Source of the DNA: Taxillus chinensis
Lineage: Eukaryota; Streptophyta; Magnoliopsida; Santalales; Loranthaceae
Direction: 5' to 3'
NCBI GenBank assembly: GCA_023512835.1
Contig: JAKCVP010000434.1
Coordinates: 16,803-80,802, forward strand
Length of the DNA: 64,000 bases
The notes under the pieces were generated by a model, which worked only from the letters and a program-made list of their open reading frames with translations, did not search any database and was not told the origin of the DNA. Numbering within the stretch: position 1 is the stretch's first letter; each line of letters begins with the position of its first letter. Below, one piece after another: positions 45,764-58,500 of the stretch. The translations under genes and the position numbers were made by a program.

Positions 45764-46396
45764 ATGGCTGTCGTCTTCTACTACATTCTTGGCGTTTTGT
45801 TCGTCGCTGTCCACAGTAGTCCCGCCAGTGGTGGGTCGAGGGCGTCACTGAGCCTGAATACTGATACACAGCCTGGCCTTACGACTACAATCAGCAGCAT
45901 CTCGACTACCAGTAGCGATTCTGCTATTCCTGCAGCAATGTATCAGACATCTACTAGCCAGTCTACATTCACGAGAGTGCCAGATAGCCCCAGAGCGCAT
46001 TCGAAGGCCACTATACCCCAGAGCACAAGCTCAATCCTGACAGAGACAAGCTTTTCCACCAACGCAATAGCAACGACTTCTTTAGCCGCTTTTGTTGCTG
46101 ATATCTATGGAGGAGACGCGGACTGCTCCGATGGCCCTCATACCACACAGTGCGTGGACGGTCTTAACTCATGCCATAAGCGCTGGGGCGTGAGTATCTT
46201 GCTCGTCACATTTGCCAGCAAAGAACTCGGACTGACTTTCTTCCGTGTCTAGTGCTGCTATGACCCGTGTGAACAGGCTTTTAGCGATGCTTGCACTGTG
46301 CCTCAGTGTCTCACGGCCAGACGTCTACGTTTCAGGACAGTCGACGATGGGAAGGAGCAGTCCGTTACTATTCTGTCTTCGTGGACGCTAGTCTGA
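45764..46396 (+). CDS. Small secreted Ser/Thr-rich protein with C-terminal cysteine module
   Basis: Two exons, 45764-46189 and 46253-46396 (intron 63 nt, GTGAGT...GTCTAG), give 189 aa. The signal peptide is VFYYILGVLFVAVHSSPASG. Residues 25-110 are Ser/Thr-rich, likely O-glycosylated. Eight cysteines follow (DADC, TTQC, NSC, then CCYDPC, DACTVPQC), five of them encoded by the second exon, which supports the splice. No known fold recognised. It could be a wall-associated protein or an effector. The next gene to the right is another secreted cysteine-rich protein. Confidence 0.7.
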
Positions 46397-47126
46397 ACCT
46401 CAAAAGAGGGCTATCTTCTGTTATGCTAAGAGATTTATTGCGCGTCTTGAGGCGGTAGCATATTCGTTTCCGACTAACTTCTTTTCGAGAGTCTAGCCTT
46501 GGGAGCTGAGCAAGAATCATGAGTCATATCTACTAGAGTACTAGAGTACTAGAGTAATTTTGCTTATGAAGTGCATTATGCTCACGCTTCAGTACTTATG
46601 GATCATGGAGCGAATTGAGATGCTGAATGTCAAGGTCTGTTGAGCTCTCTTGCAGCCGCAAACCTACTTTGTTTGGGAAAGATTGTAGGCGAAGCTGAGC
46701 TATGTGTCCCTGCACATTGTAAAACCTTTGCACGTTCTCCTATCTCCTCATCTCACGAGCCTGTGTCTGTTAGAATAGCTTTCGCTCTCCCAATCTCAAC
46801 TGGCGACTTGCTCATTCAGAAGGCTGCTCCCGCACTGCATGGTATTTCACGGACTTGGTACGCCCGAAACGGAGGTCGGGGTAGAAATCTTATCCAAATC
46901 ATCATCACATTGGTCAAGAGCGCAATACCCTGGAGAAATCACACGGATCATGTGAAGCCATTGACAAGGATGGGTAATTTTTCATTGTCCAAATTCTGTC
47001 TCCGTCCTCATGCCTCTGGTCCAGAAATACCCGAGGATCTCTGCTGCCTCAAGCAATGGCAGAGCGCTGGCGTGCATCAGGGTCGTACACATGATGCCAC
47101 GATGCCACAATCTCAAAAGGGCGAGT
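46397..47126. other. Intergenic
   Basis: 730 bp. Contains the TACTAGAG triplet repeat listed separately. A rightward frame at 46640-47155 overlaps the 3' end of the effector-like gene antisense and is not called. Confidence 0.5.
46531..46556. repeat. Three tandem copies of TACTAGAG
   Basis: An exact 8-bp unit repeated three times plus two bases. Minor. Confidence 0.85.
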
Positions 47127-47548
47127 CTAGGGCTGCTGGCTGGGATTGCAGTTGACACATTTACCCTGATACTTGACTTTTGCCAAGCACACGAGCATCT
47201 TAGCGGAATCTAAGCAGATGAAGCCATTAGTCTCCTGATTAAAGTCCACGCTGCAGAATGAGGGCGAGTATTTCTTACCGAAGTTGCCAGCCTTTGCATC
47301 GCTGCATTCCTTAATGTTCAGGTTCGCGTTGATACATCCTGAGACATGAGTGAGCGCGGCAAACCGGGCTAGGGCCAGTCGTGAAAGCTTCAGCACATAC
47401 CAAAAGGCTCGCAGTGGTTGATGAGCTCGAGCCTGCCAATTCTGCAAATTGGAGTGTGAGTAGTTGGCAAGCAGCCTCGCTGGCGAGGCTCAAGCGCGAC
47501 ATTGGCTGAAGCCAGTCCGACAAGCGGGAGGAGGGCAAGAAGCTGCAT
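47127..47548 (-). CDS. Small secreted cysteine-rich protein, effector candidate
   Basis: Exons 47401-47548 and 47127-47338 (intron 62 nt, donor GTATGT, acceptor CTCAG) give 119 aa. The signal peptide is MQLLALLPLVGLASA. The mature part holds ten cysteines (GC, IC, HC, GC, EC, FC, IC, VC, KC, NC), an even number that suggests five disulfides. Codon 50 (Gly) is split by the intron and both exons contribute to the cysteine spacing, which supports the join. No named family recognised. Size, signal peptide, cysteine content and position next to a RIP-mutated repeat block are typical of fungal effectors; function is inference. Confidence 0.78.
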
Positions 47549-48569
47549 TTTGCGGAAGTAAGCTTATGGTTGGTGATACCAATTGACTTTGGCTAAGGGG
47601 TTGATGCAACACAAAAAATCTGCCATTGAACAGGGCGAAAATGCCTTTTATACATCCTAAGATACTGGCTTCCACTGTCAACGTTAAGTCGAGGTCTTGC
47701 GGGAAGAAGCTACTCCAGACGAATCGTCTGCCGTGTTTCAAACCGCCAGAGTCTTCTCAAGGTTCCTTGCAGGAGTCGAAGGTCGTACGAGCATTTCCAG
47801 TGCACCGAGGAGAATGTCTCATCGGGACATGCCGTGATAGTTTCAGCCAAGATGAAGAAGCTATAGGGTTACCCACATGGATCACATGCTGAGTTCCATG
47901 TCCAAGAGCTCGGCTAACATTCAGGTCGTCAAGGCGCCCTCGACCAAGGTAGCTCAGTTTGGGTACTTCACCAGGGCTTATCTTGCGTTTGTGCATTTGT
48001 TCGTTGTCCATTCAAGGCTGTTGCTGTCGATTCAGGCCTTCGGGAAAGGGCTCGCAGAACAAGGTTGCAGATACAGTGTTTCAGTACAGGCCGTCTGGAG
48101 GAACGTGGTTTGGTTTCACGTGTCAGTCTGGCATCAGACTGCATACTGTAGGTCAAGCTGCAATGGACAAAAGCCAAGCCTAGGTACATGTAGATGGGGT
48201 CAAGATCGCGAGCTTAAGCGATGCGGTTGTGCCTGGCTAAGCGAGGCCGGTGAGCCCTGGGCGCTGTAGGACCATGGTGAAATGGACAGGTATGGGTTGA
48301 AGTTGATTTTGATATGATCGGTACGTACCGAAGGCACACATGCCGGCGATGGACCCTTCCCTCTGTTCCGGAGAGACCCGATGTGTGACACTCTTGGTGA
48401 GCTGGACGTGACCGTCATGTGTCGTATTCTCCCTTACTGCTTCCATCTCCTCAGAAACCAACATCACCTGATGAGCGGTAGTGATTGTAGCGCATGTGAA
48501 CAGTTGCAACGGGCCAAATTAGCCAGATTAGCCAGCATGGCCAGCTCGCGACGGGGACTTGATAACGAA
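47549..48569. other. Intergenic between effector candidate and repeat block
   Basis: Base composition is still normal. Several frames of 70-130 codons exist on both strands (for example rightward 47877-48269, leftward 48237-48509), some with cysteines, but none shows a signal peptide, splice-joined partner or motif I can defend. Confidence 0.4.
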
Positions 48570-48595
48570 CACCCACCCCCAAAACACCCACCCCC
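48570..48595. repeat. Direct repeat CACCCACCCCC x2 at the border of the repeat block
   Basis: Two exact 11-bp copies separated by AAAA. The complementary strand carries four G-runs and fits a G-quadruplex motif. It lies about 50 bp before the sequence turns AT-rich, so it may be part of the terminus of the MULE relic. Confidence 0.7.
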
Positions 48596-48639
48596 TAAAA
48601 CGGGACTAGGTACCCGTAGCGTGGGCTCTATACTAAAAT

Positions 48640-49966
48640 TTAGTAATATTTCTACGTAGATTACCCTCGACGTATTATTAATAAATTTTTAAACTTCTCT
48701 CTATAACTTCTCCTATTACTCTCTACTTATTATAGGTACCTAATATATCTACCCTAGTCCTAGACTATATATATAAACGCGTCCCGTCTCTAGAGGATAT
48801 ATACGGCTCTCTTAAAGATACGATTAAGGCTTATAAGCTTTAGAAGGGCGATAGCTACTACCTTTACCGTAATAAAAAGAGGAAGAATAAGGATAGCCTT
48901 ATTATAAAGAAGCTTATATATTATAATTGTATAGGCTCTAGGCGCTATCTTAAAGCTAATCTAAAGAATAATAAGACGTCGAATATTACTAGCTATTAAA
49001 TAAAGATAAAGATTATTCCTATTAATAATAGATAGTAAGTTTAATATCTTAAAGGATCTATCTCGATCCTTTATAATTATAACTACGAGGTAGTAGACGT
49101 TAGTTCTATCGCTATTAGATATAGAAACGATTATAAGTACTATAATATCGATAGCTATATTCGCGCGTATACTAATATAGGCGTTAATATATAAGGGATT
49201 ATTAAGCTAGCTAAGAAATAGATAGTAACTACTCGTAATATCTATAATATCTACTAGAGTAATATTAGTAAGTAAGTAGGAGATATAACTATCTCCGAGT
49301 TTATTATTAAGGACGTCGTTAATAATAGAGGCTTTATTACCTATAAGCTTATAAGCTATAGACGTATTAAGTATCTCCTTCTAGTCTTTAAAATATAGAT
49401 ATAGCTCTAGCGTAAGTACCCCGATCTTCTTACTTTTAATTATACTTTTCGAACGAATAAGTATTAAATACTATTAATAAATATCGTTAGCTCCTCTCTC
49501 TATAATTCGATAGTCCCTATTATATTTACTTTTATTAACGATATAAAATAGGCGGTATTTAAATAAGTATTAGAGTAACTAGAAGTCTACTATAAGTATT
49601 ATTCTATTCCTCCTTATTTAATTAAGGTATTAGATCGAGATCGCGCCGCTATTAATATAATAGATTATACTAATAGACTTAACTAGCGACCTAGCTTAAT
49701 TTATTAATAATACTATATAATAGTAATTAAGATATAGCTATATAAGAATATCGCTAAAGACGTCCCTCTTAAGGCTACTAATAGCTATAATATCGACCAC
49801 GATATTATTACGAACGTATACGCTTAAGGTCTTATATATATTCTCTATCTCTAAGTCGATACCCTTAATATACTTATAATAGCGTAGCTAGACGTATCTA
49901 TAGAGATAAGCTTTAATAACGTCTATTATAAGCTTTAGTAGTATACGAACTTCTAGAATTATATAT
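48640..49966 (+). mobile_element. RIP-degraded Mutator-like (MULE) transposase fragment
   Basis: AT-rich, almost no CA or TG, many in-frame stops. Read through stops, the plus strand keeps a MULE pattern: a FAR1-like basic zinc-binding N-terminal part near 48830-48990 (YLYRNKKRKNKD, LIYYNCIGSRRYLKANLKN), and the transposase core near 49460-49680, with AVFK*VLE*LEVYYK followed by KVLDRDRAAINIIDYTN, which matches the region after the second catalytic Asp. The relic stops at the LTR at 49967, so its 3' half and terminal repeat are missing here. Not functional. Confidence 0.7.
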
Positions 49967-50407
49967 TGTGGTCATGTGGTCTGCACATGCGCGAACCGCC
50001 GATTGATTAGACGGACAGATGACCTAATCCGGTTATTTCTTTTATTTAGTTAGTATTCTTTTTAGACGCTTATTATATACTTTTCCTATATATTCTATAC
50101 CTAATAAGGCCTATTAGAATATATAATACTTTAGGCTTATATATAGTTCGAGTATCTTCGGATATTCTTATAATTTAGTAATAGTTATACCCTTAATCTA
50201 TTTATCTACTATACTTATATAATTCGCTATATTAAGTTACTACTACTATCTATAAGAGAACCGTATATATTAAGTCCTTATTATTACTATACTAATATAT
50301 ATCCCGTATTTAATTCGCCCTATCTAATACCCCCTAGATATTCTAGTATAAGTAGTTTAGTTTTACCTTACCCCGATAGGAGTAGGTATACCTACTACTC
50401 CTCTATA
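49967..50407 (+). repeat. 5' LTR
   Basis: Begins TGTGGTCATGTGG and aligns along its length with 59123-59560. Its first 60 bases are intact while its last 80 are heavily C-to-T/G-to-A changed relative to the other LTR. Confidence 0.88.
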
Positions 50408-51329
50408 ATAGTAACCGTATTAGGGGCTTATTAGATACCTTCCTAGTAGGTCTTTTTAAGAGAATTACCTAGATATAGTATCTTACTAGCCTAGTTAAGA
50501 ATAAATTAAGTATAATAAGATACTAGAGTAGTAGGCCGTATAGATCTATTATTACTATAACTACTAGGCTTACTACGCCGTATACTAGAGGAGCTAATAG
50601 TAGGAAATCGTTAGGATATACCTAAAGTAAATACTATATCTAGAGTAGAGTATAAGTAGTTAACCTTAAATATAGTAACTATAAGCCTTCTATATAATAG
50701 ATATAGCCGCTCCTATATAAAAGGGCTAGTTATATTATAATCCGGAGTATATATAGCTAGTATTAGTATAATTTATATATAGTGATTATACTTAACGACC
50801 GAGTAGGATATAGTTATTTAGATAGCCTTAATAATACTTAGAGCGAGCTATAATATTACGATATTCGATTCTTCTTAGATATAGATTAGGAGCTAACCTA
50901 TTATATCCTACCCTTTAACTAGTTAGTAGATCGGGAACTAACCTATTACTATTATTATAGAAAGAAGCCCTTATAGTAGTAAAGTCGCTTAGACTAAGCT
51001 ATAAGAGTACTAAAAAGCTATAAAATATAGTAGTAGATTAGGAACTAACCTATTACTACTAGTAAATTTAAATTATACTATACTAGAGGAGTTACTAGAG
51101 CTATAGTATAGTAGTTATAACTATCTAGGAACTAGGAATCGTATAAAATTTTAATAATCTTTAGATTCTCGATATTTTATAGAAAAACTTATACGGAAAA
51201 CGAATTCCACTGTCCGGGGCATCGCCAACTCCCTGACAGCCCCTCTAGAGCACCGTAGGCGGGTAGCTTTTATGCTTCTTAAGTACAAAGAGGCTTGTTT
51301 TCTACCCCGTGTAGTATTAATATAAAGCT

Positions 51330-51720
51330 AGTATATAGACTTATCGATATAGGAGCTAAACTATACTTTATATCTAGAAAGCGGTATAGCGCCTAGGGCT
51401 TAAAACCATAATACTATAGACGCTAGTCAATATTAGCGGTATAGATAGTAGTACTATTATAGAAGAGGTTCGTAGTATATCTATTATACTAGGAGTATTA
51501 AAGTATAAGATTAACCTACTCGTATATAATATATTATATAACCTAATCTTAGGACTTACCTTCTTAGACTAGAAATAAGTAATACTAGAATTTAGCCCTA
51601 ATAATTAGCTCCGACTATATATAATAAGTAAGAATAAGTATAAGATAGAGGCTATTACTATCTATTAAACTATAGTCCTAAAAGCCTAGAGTAGTATCTT
51701 ACTAAGGGGAGACCTCTATC
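51330..51720 (+). pseudogene. Retropepsin (aspartic protease) relic of the LTR element
   Basis: The frame reads LIDIGAKLYFISRKR from about 51339, the D-(S/T)-G-A active-site pattern with the middle residue changed, followed by the usual Trp/Leu-rich strand with stops. Lies upstream of the reverse transcriptase as in Ty3/gypsy elements. Confidence 0.65.
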
Positions 51721-52779
51721 TAAAATAGATCTCGATAGACGACTAGGTAGTAAACTACCTACTATTATTAATCTATATATCGTACTCTAGTATAAGACTA
51801 GGGTAATAAACCCTATAAGATAGAAACTATTAAAGTACCTTAAGTACTATAGAGAGATAAGAAGTATTAAAAATATTAAGCTAGGCCTAAGAATTAGTAT
51901 ACTCTAAGATTACTATAATACGTAGGTAATACTCTACCTTAAATTTTTAAACTAGGTAAATACCTACTTTAAGATACTTACTATAAGATAGGTATAGGCG
52001 CCCGGATTCTATAAGGTATATACGCGTAAGTAGATATTAAGGCCTATAAGTAGTAAGTAATATTATTATAAGGTATATAGATATAGTTAGATAAGTAGCG
52101 AGACGATTTAGATATTATAGAGAGAATAGTAATATCTAATCTACTAGTATAAATAATACTAGCTTACCTACTATCTATACAAATTAGCCCCTACTTACTA
52201 CCTATAAGAATAAGGCCGAAAAGGTAAAATTAGTTAATATTAATAGGAACTTTAGTATACCTAAAGATCGTAGAGATTAGCGAGAATACGCTATTACTTA
52301 TATATAGGCTACTATTATTAGAATACTACTACTAAAGTTACTATTCGATAAGTAGATTATCCCTAAATTTACTAATATCCTAATTACTAGTAGGCTAATA
52401 GCCGAGTATATAGATAGTCTACTTATTAGTAATAGGCTACTATTAGTAGAGATCCTATTCTTAAAATATATATTAATATACTAAGAGGTAGTACTAGCTT
52501 AGGACTTTAGTTATATCCTAGGCCTAAATCCTAAGATAGTACTACCTTAAAAGATATAAATAATATTATATAAACTATAGTAGGACGGTACTATCTAATA
52601 ACTATAAAAGATTCGCGATACTATATTAATAATAATACTAGAGAGGCTCTTAAATAGAGTCCTTAAGCTAAGCTAAGTAGTATATAGTAATAAGTAGTTT
52701 ATAGTTAGTAAAGGTATACTAGCTTCTAGTAAGTCTAAGTAATTTAGGCTTATTAATAATACTTATAAGTATAATTCTA

Positions 52780-53500
52780 TTACTATTCGTAATACTCTAG
52801 TACTATCGAATATAGAAGAATTCGCTAAGGAGTTTACTAATATAAAGATAGACTTACTTATAGACTTTTTCTCTAGGTATAACTAGATACCGTTAGATAA
52901 GGATAGTAGGGATATTATCTTATTCTAGATAGATTAGGGGTCTACTAAGAATAATAACTTTATCCTAAGAAGCTACTAATTTAGTCGCTTAATTCTATAG
53001 GATTATCGCTACGATTCTATAATAGTAAATACTTTTATAGGTATAGGCCGTTCCTAGATAATATTAATATAAGAGGTCCTTATTTAAACTACGATAGTAA
53101 GGAGGTCCTCCCTAGACTATACTAATTTATATAGGAGTATATCCTAAACCTAGATATTATTCTAGCTAACCTAGAATAAGTAGAAGTAATAGTTTTAGAT
53201 AAGAAGTTTTAATTCTACTACTATATCTTTAAGATAGTAGGTTTTATATATAATAGTAGAGAAAGACGCTCTATAGTTATAAAAGTTACTACGATTATAA
53301 ACTAGAGATACTATAAAAATCTATCGGAAGTATAATAATTTATAGATATATATATCTTTTATAGGCGCTAGATTAAGAACTTTTATTAGAAAGTAGTACT
53401 ACTCTATACTCTTATATATAAGGATACCCTATTTAACTAGAAAGATAATAAGAGATATAGTATATTCCGCCTAAAATACGATCTTAAGAAGATAGCTACC
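52780..53500 (+). pseudogene. Reverse transcriptase relic
   Basis: DFFSRYN*IPLDKDSRDII at about 52863-52919 matches the palm region of Ty3/gypsy reverse transcriptase. Further on, FLDNI (about 53053) stands where the catalytic LDD is expected, with one Asp changed. Stops interrupt the frame. Confidence 0.75.
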
Positions 53501-53910
53501 TTATAAGTAATTAACTATTCTATAGTAGAGATATAGCCTATTATTATTACTACTAATATAAGTAAATTAGGATAGGATACTACTCTAAACTAGGATATCG
53601 ATAGTAAACGTAGGATAGTATATTTTAAGAGTAGAGTATAGAACGACGCCTAAAATAACTATAATATAGGATAATAAGAGTATCTAGGACTATTACTAGT
53701 ACTTAAGAAATTTAGTATATAGCTATATAGTATATACTTTTAAATAGAGATAGATACTAATATCTTAGTAGTTTAGCTTAATAAGACTTACTTTAAGATA
53801 CTAAATACTCTAGTAATATAGTAGATAGCCTATATCTCTCTATACGATTTCGATATTATTTATATCCTAGGAATAAAGAATATAGTAGTAGACGCCCTAT
53901 CCTAGCTTTC
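53501..53910 (+). pseudogene. RNase H relic
   Basis: SRV*NDA near 53630-53650, then DFDIIYILGIKNIVVDAL near 53847-53901, the typical end of the gypsy RNase H (His-x-Pro-Gly then N-x-VADALS) with substitutions. Confidence 0.7.
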
Positions 53911-54329
53911 TAAGTTAGATAAGGAAATATATACTATCGAGTCCTACTCGATAAGTATAAGATCTACTATATAGTTAGTAGAACTATTAGTAGTAAGTAA
54001 GAAATCTAAGCTTTTATAGTAATAGATAGTAGGAATACTAAAAGTATAGAAGGTAATATTCTACTAGAATACTACTCTAACTACTACTAAGCTATTATTT
54101 AGTATCTATAAGACCTTAAGACTTTACTAGATAACTATACTATACTATCTAGACGCTAAGCCTTTAAGAAGAAAGCGTACTAGTACTTCTTAAAAGATAG
54201 GAGACTATAGAGATATAGCTAGAAGTATAATAGTACTTAGCTAGTTATATTTAATATAAATAGACGAGAAAGTCTCCTATATAATACCTACGAATACTAC
54301 GGATATTTTAGTATTAGTAGAATCTTTAT

Positions 54330-55180
54330 CTTTCTTTAAGAAAGGTACTAGTAGCTAGGACTATACTATAATATTAAGTAATATATAAGTACTTATAGTA
54401 TCTACTAATAACGATTAGCCCTCTACCTTAGGGAACCCTAATAGCCTAAGATCCTAAGGACCTATTTATAAAGATATACCTAGATATAACCTATATACCG
54501 ACGGACCGTAACTAAAAATTCTTAATTCTTATAAGAGACGATCTTTTTAGGATAGATCGAAGGGCGTACTATTAAGTCTAATAATATAAAAGTATCGCTA
54601 AATTTATTAAGAATAATATTATTTATAGGTATAGCGTCGTTTATATAATAGTATTCGATAGAGGTAGTAAGAATACTAGTAAGACTAAATATCTACTATA
54701 ATAGTTTAGTATTATTAGAGTTACTACTTTAAGCTATTACCCCTAAGCTAATAGTAAGGTTAAGGGCGGATATAGACCTATTAAAGACTATCTAGCTAAA
54801 TTATAGAATAAAGAGTATAGCTACTAGACCGATAACCTACTCCTAGTCTTACTAGCTAACCGTATATCTCTAAATCGTACTTCTAGATTAATACTATACT
54901 ATATTTTATATAGTATAGAAGTAACGATATCTATAGACTTACTAGATCGAATATACGACGTACTAAAAAGTAATAAGCTTATAAGGATAGAACTACTTAA
55001 ATAGCGCTTTAAGTAGTTAGCCTATATATAAGATATATATAATAAGACTTACTATAATATTATTTATAGTAGAGAAGTAGGTAAGTAATACTTTAACGAC
55101 GCCTACTATCTACGAAAATAACTTCTATATCTAGGTAACGTAGTACTACTATTTAATACTAATACTAATATATCTACTAC
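54330..55180 (+). pseudogene. Integrase relic
   Basis: FDRGSKNTSKTKYL near 54655-54697 corresponds to the second catalytic Asp region. Downstream, YYP*ANSKVKGGYRPIKDYL near 54736-54795 corresponds to the HPQxNG-VER catalytic Glu region. The C-terminal part runs to about 55180. Interrupted by stops. Confidence 0.7.
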
Positions 55181-55519
55181 TAAGACGCTTAAGCCGCGAT
55201 AGCGAGGACTATATAGGATCTATAAGGTATTAAATAATAAGGGATCGTACTAGCTAGAAGACCTTTAATAGTATTATAATACGTAGATCCTTAATTACTA
55301 GTAACTACTTATATCTATATAGGTAAAGAGAGTAAACTACTACTACTAACGACCCGTATACGTAGAAAAATAGGACCCCTAGAAGCTCTACTAATAGCCC
55401 GGAACCTTTAGTAAAAACTATCGTACCTATATAAAGAAGACTAGCGATAAATCCGTAGATTATAATTCCGTACGCTATAATACCTTAGAATTTATCGATT
55501 AACGATAAGTACGACGGGG

Positions 55520-58500
55520 CCGTACTTAAGTAAAGTATAGGAGGATTATAAGTATAAAGATACTATAACGAGTACTATTATAAGTATAGAGTTAAATTTT
55601 TAAAAATCTATCGCTACTACTACGCCGCGTATCTACTACCTAGACTACTAAGAATACTATAACTACCTATAACTACTACGAGTATATAGATAAATAATCT
55701 ATCTAGTTCTTAAACTAGGCGAATACCTACTTTAAGAATCTTTACTACTAAAAGTATATAACTATCTATACGATATCTACGGCGCTAGAATACTACTACT
55801 AATATAATCTAGTTTAATAGCTATAGCGTATAAATCTACTCTAACTCCTATAACCTATAAGGAGATTCCTAAACTAGGCGAATACCTACTTTAAGAATCC
55901 TTATATAAGATATATACTTAGAAATATATATAGTATAATTCCTATCGAGAATTCCGCCGTTAACCGTAACTTCTAGAATAATAAACTTAACTATATAATT
56001 CTAATAACTTTTTACTTTTAAAGGTTAGCTTTTAATAAGCCTACTAAGTTATATAATAACGATAAGTAAGTAATAGTAAGTAAGTCCAAAAAGATAGACT
56101 AAGCTACTAAGCTTAATATATAAGATAAACTAAGAATCTTAAAAGTACTATTAAATAGGTTAGCTTACTATACTTCTAAGTTTAATAATACTTTAGAATA
56201 CTATATATAGCTATAAGCTATTATATACTTTTTATACGCTATTTATTTCCTACTATATACCTTCTATATACTACCCTTTTCCTATAACTATCAAGATACC
56301 CTTTAAACTACCGAAAACCGACCCTAGAAATACCGATTTATCCCTAAACTATCCTATTAACCGCTAATATAGTATCTACTAAGATAAGAAGCTAGAAACT
56401 ATCTAAGGAACTTACTATACGCCTAAAAGGTATAAACCTCCCTCTATAGTATATATATTCTAGTCTACCTAGCTAACCTAGAACCTTCTTATATAAAGCT
56501 ATCTATAGAGTTATAGCTAGAAATAACTAGCCGCCTATATCTATTTACTTAGTAATAGATCTCTAGTAAGCCCTAAGTAGTCTAGATAAGTAGTACTACT
56601 AGAAGATATAGAAAGGTATTATAGAAGCCCTTATAGCCTACTATAGTAAAGATAAAATATAAGTTAGTATACTTATAGAGATTATTCTTAAAGATAAAGC
56701 CTACTAAGTAGAATATAATATAGAAGATACTATACTAATAAATTAAGAACTAATAGTTTAGGCTAATACTATCTAGAAGCGTAACTACTAATTTATCTAT
56801 AATATTTAAGCCTACTATAATACTATTATTAAGTAATAGGGTAAAAAGATCTATTAAAGTACTATTTACTCTATTATTCTAGATAATAAGAATACTTATA
56901 GTATCTTTTAGTCTCTAACCTATAAATATAAATTTAAAGATACTACGGCTAGGATAAATCGACTTAGAGCTAAGTACCTTCTTAAGTCTCTTAAAAAAGG
57001 TATCTAACTATCTACTAAATACTAGAGTATATCTAAAGCCGATAGGGCTAAGTATAATAGTACTATTAAACTACTATATAAGAAAGAGGCGAAGTCTATA
57101 GACCTATAAATTAACTTATAAGATATTATACTCTACTAGAACGAATTATCTACTAATAATACTAAGGACTACTCTATAGGTCTAGTATCTAAAACTAAGT
57201 ATAGTATCTTAGTCGAAGACGAAGAAGAGAGTAACCTAACTATTATAAATATATAAGAAGTATCGGATATAGAAAGTCTTAATAATAGTTAGTATAAGAA
57301 GACTTAAAAGATAATAACTAGAAGACTACTTCTAGGTCCTAAGTAAGAGTAGTTATAATAAATATTCTACGTCCCTAGAACGTTAGGCTTATAGTATTAC
57401 TAATAGTAATAATACTAATACTTAGAGCTTATATATCGTCGATTTCTAGATTCGCGATAGTAGGCTAGAATACTATTCTTACTTAAGAGTAATTAGTACT
57501 AGTATAGACTTATATACTAAGAGCCTATCTACTACTTAGCTTATAAGCCGTCTAGATACTTTACTAGAATATCGCCTATATCTTAGTCTCCTATATATAG
57601 GCTAGTACCTAGATTTTCCTAGATCTACTTAATAGTTCTATATAAGCCGTCGCCCTATCTTACTTAAAGATTTTCTTAGACTATACTACTTTATATATAA
57701 TAAGCTCCGAATCCCTACTACTCCTACTATCGAGGATATCCTAGATAGACTTTATCTTAGTAATAGTAAGGCTAGAGAATTTATAAAGATAGATACTATC
57801 TATCTTAACCTTTTCTCTTAGCTCTAGAAAAAGAAATATAATACTAATATCCTAGATTAGTCTAAATTCTTAATAATTAGTAAGATTACTTATATTAAGT
57901 TTAACTATTACTACTACTACTTATATTAGATTAATAGTAAGTCTAACCTTAGATAGTAGAGAAATATATTTTATTCGATTATCTAGTAAGTAGTCTACTA
58001 AGACCCCTACTACTATCTAGTCTATTACGCTTTTAGACCTAATAAGAATACCTAGCTTATCTCTTATTCTTACTACTATAAGAATACTTAGCCTAGTAAT
58101 TTAATCTTCTTCTACTATATTAATATCTATATTAAAAAAGCTCCTTAAAAACGATTATAGTATTATTACTATCTAAGGTATACTATCTCTTACTAATAAG
58201 AATAAGAATAATTATACTTAGGTTCTACTAGGATTCTATCTCCGTATTAAGAAGTAGGTCGAAGTTATAAAAACGTAGTACTAATCTACGCGAATAGATT
58301 AATTAATTCGATAATAATATCTATATTAAGGAGGACTAAAAGATTATCCTATAGACTAATATTATCTATAAGAAGGGTAAAGTCCGTATTACTATACCTA
58401 CTCTTCTATATAGTTCGACGGGACCCACTACTATTATCCGATAAACTATTATACCCTAGTACGTAGGTATATAAGAAGATTATTAGACCCTAGATATAGT

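Noticed and set aside
46640..47155. 171-codon rightward frame
   Set aside because: Runs antisense into the 3' exon of the ten-cysteine gene, has no motif and no good start context; the spliced leftward gene is better supported.
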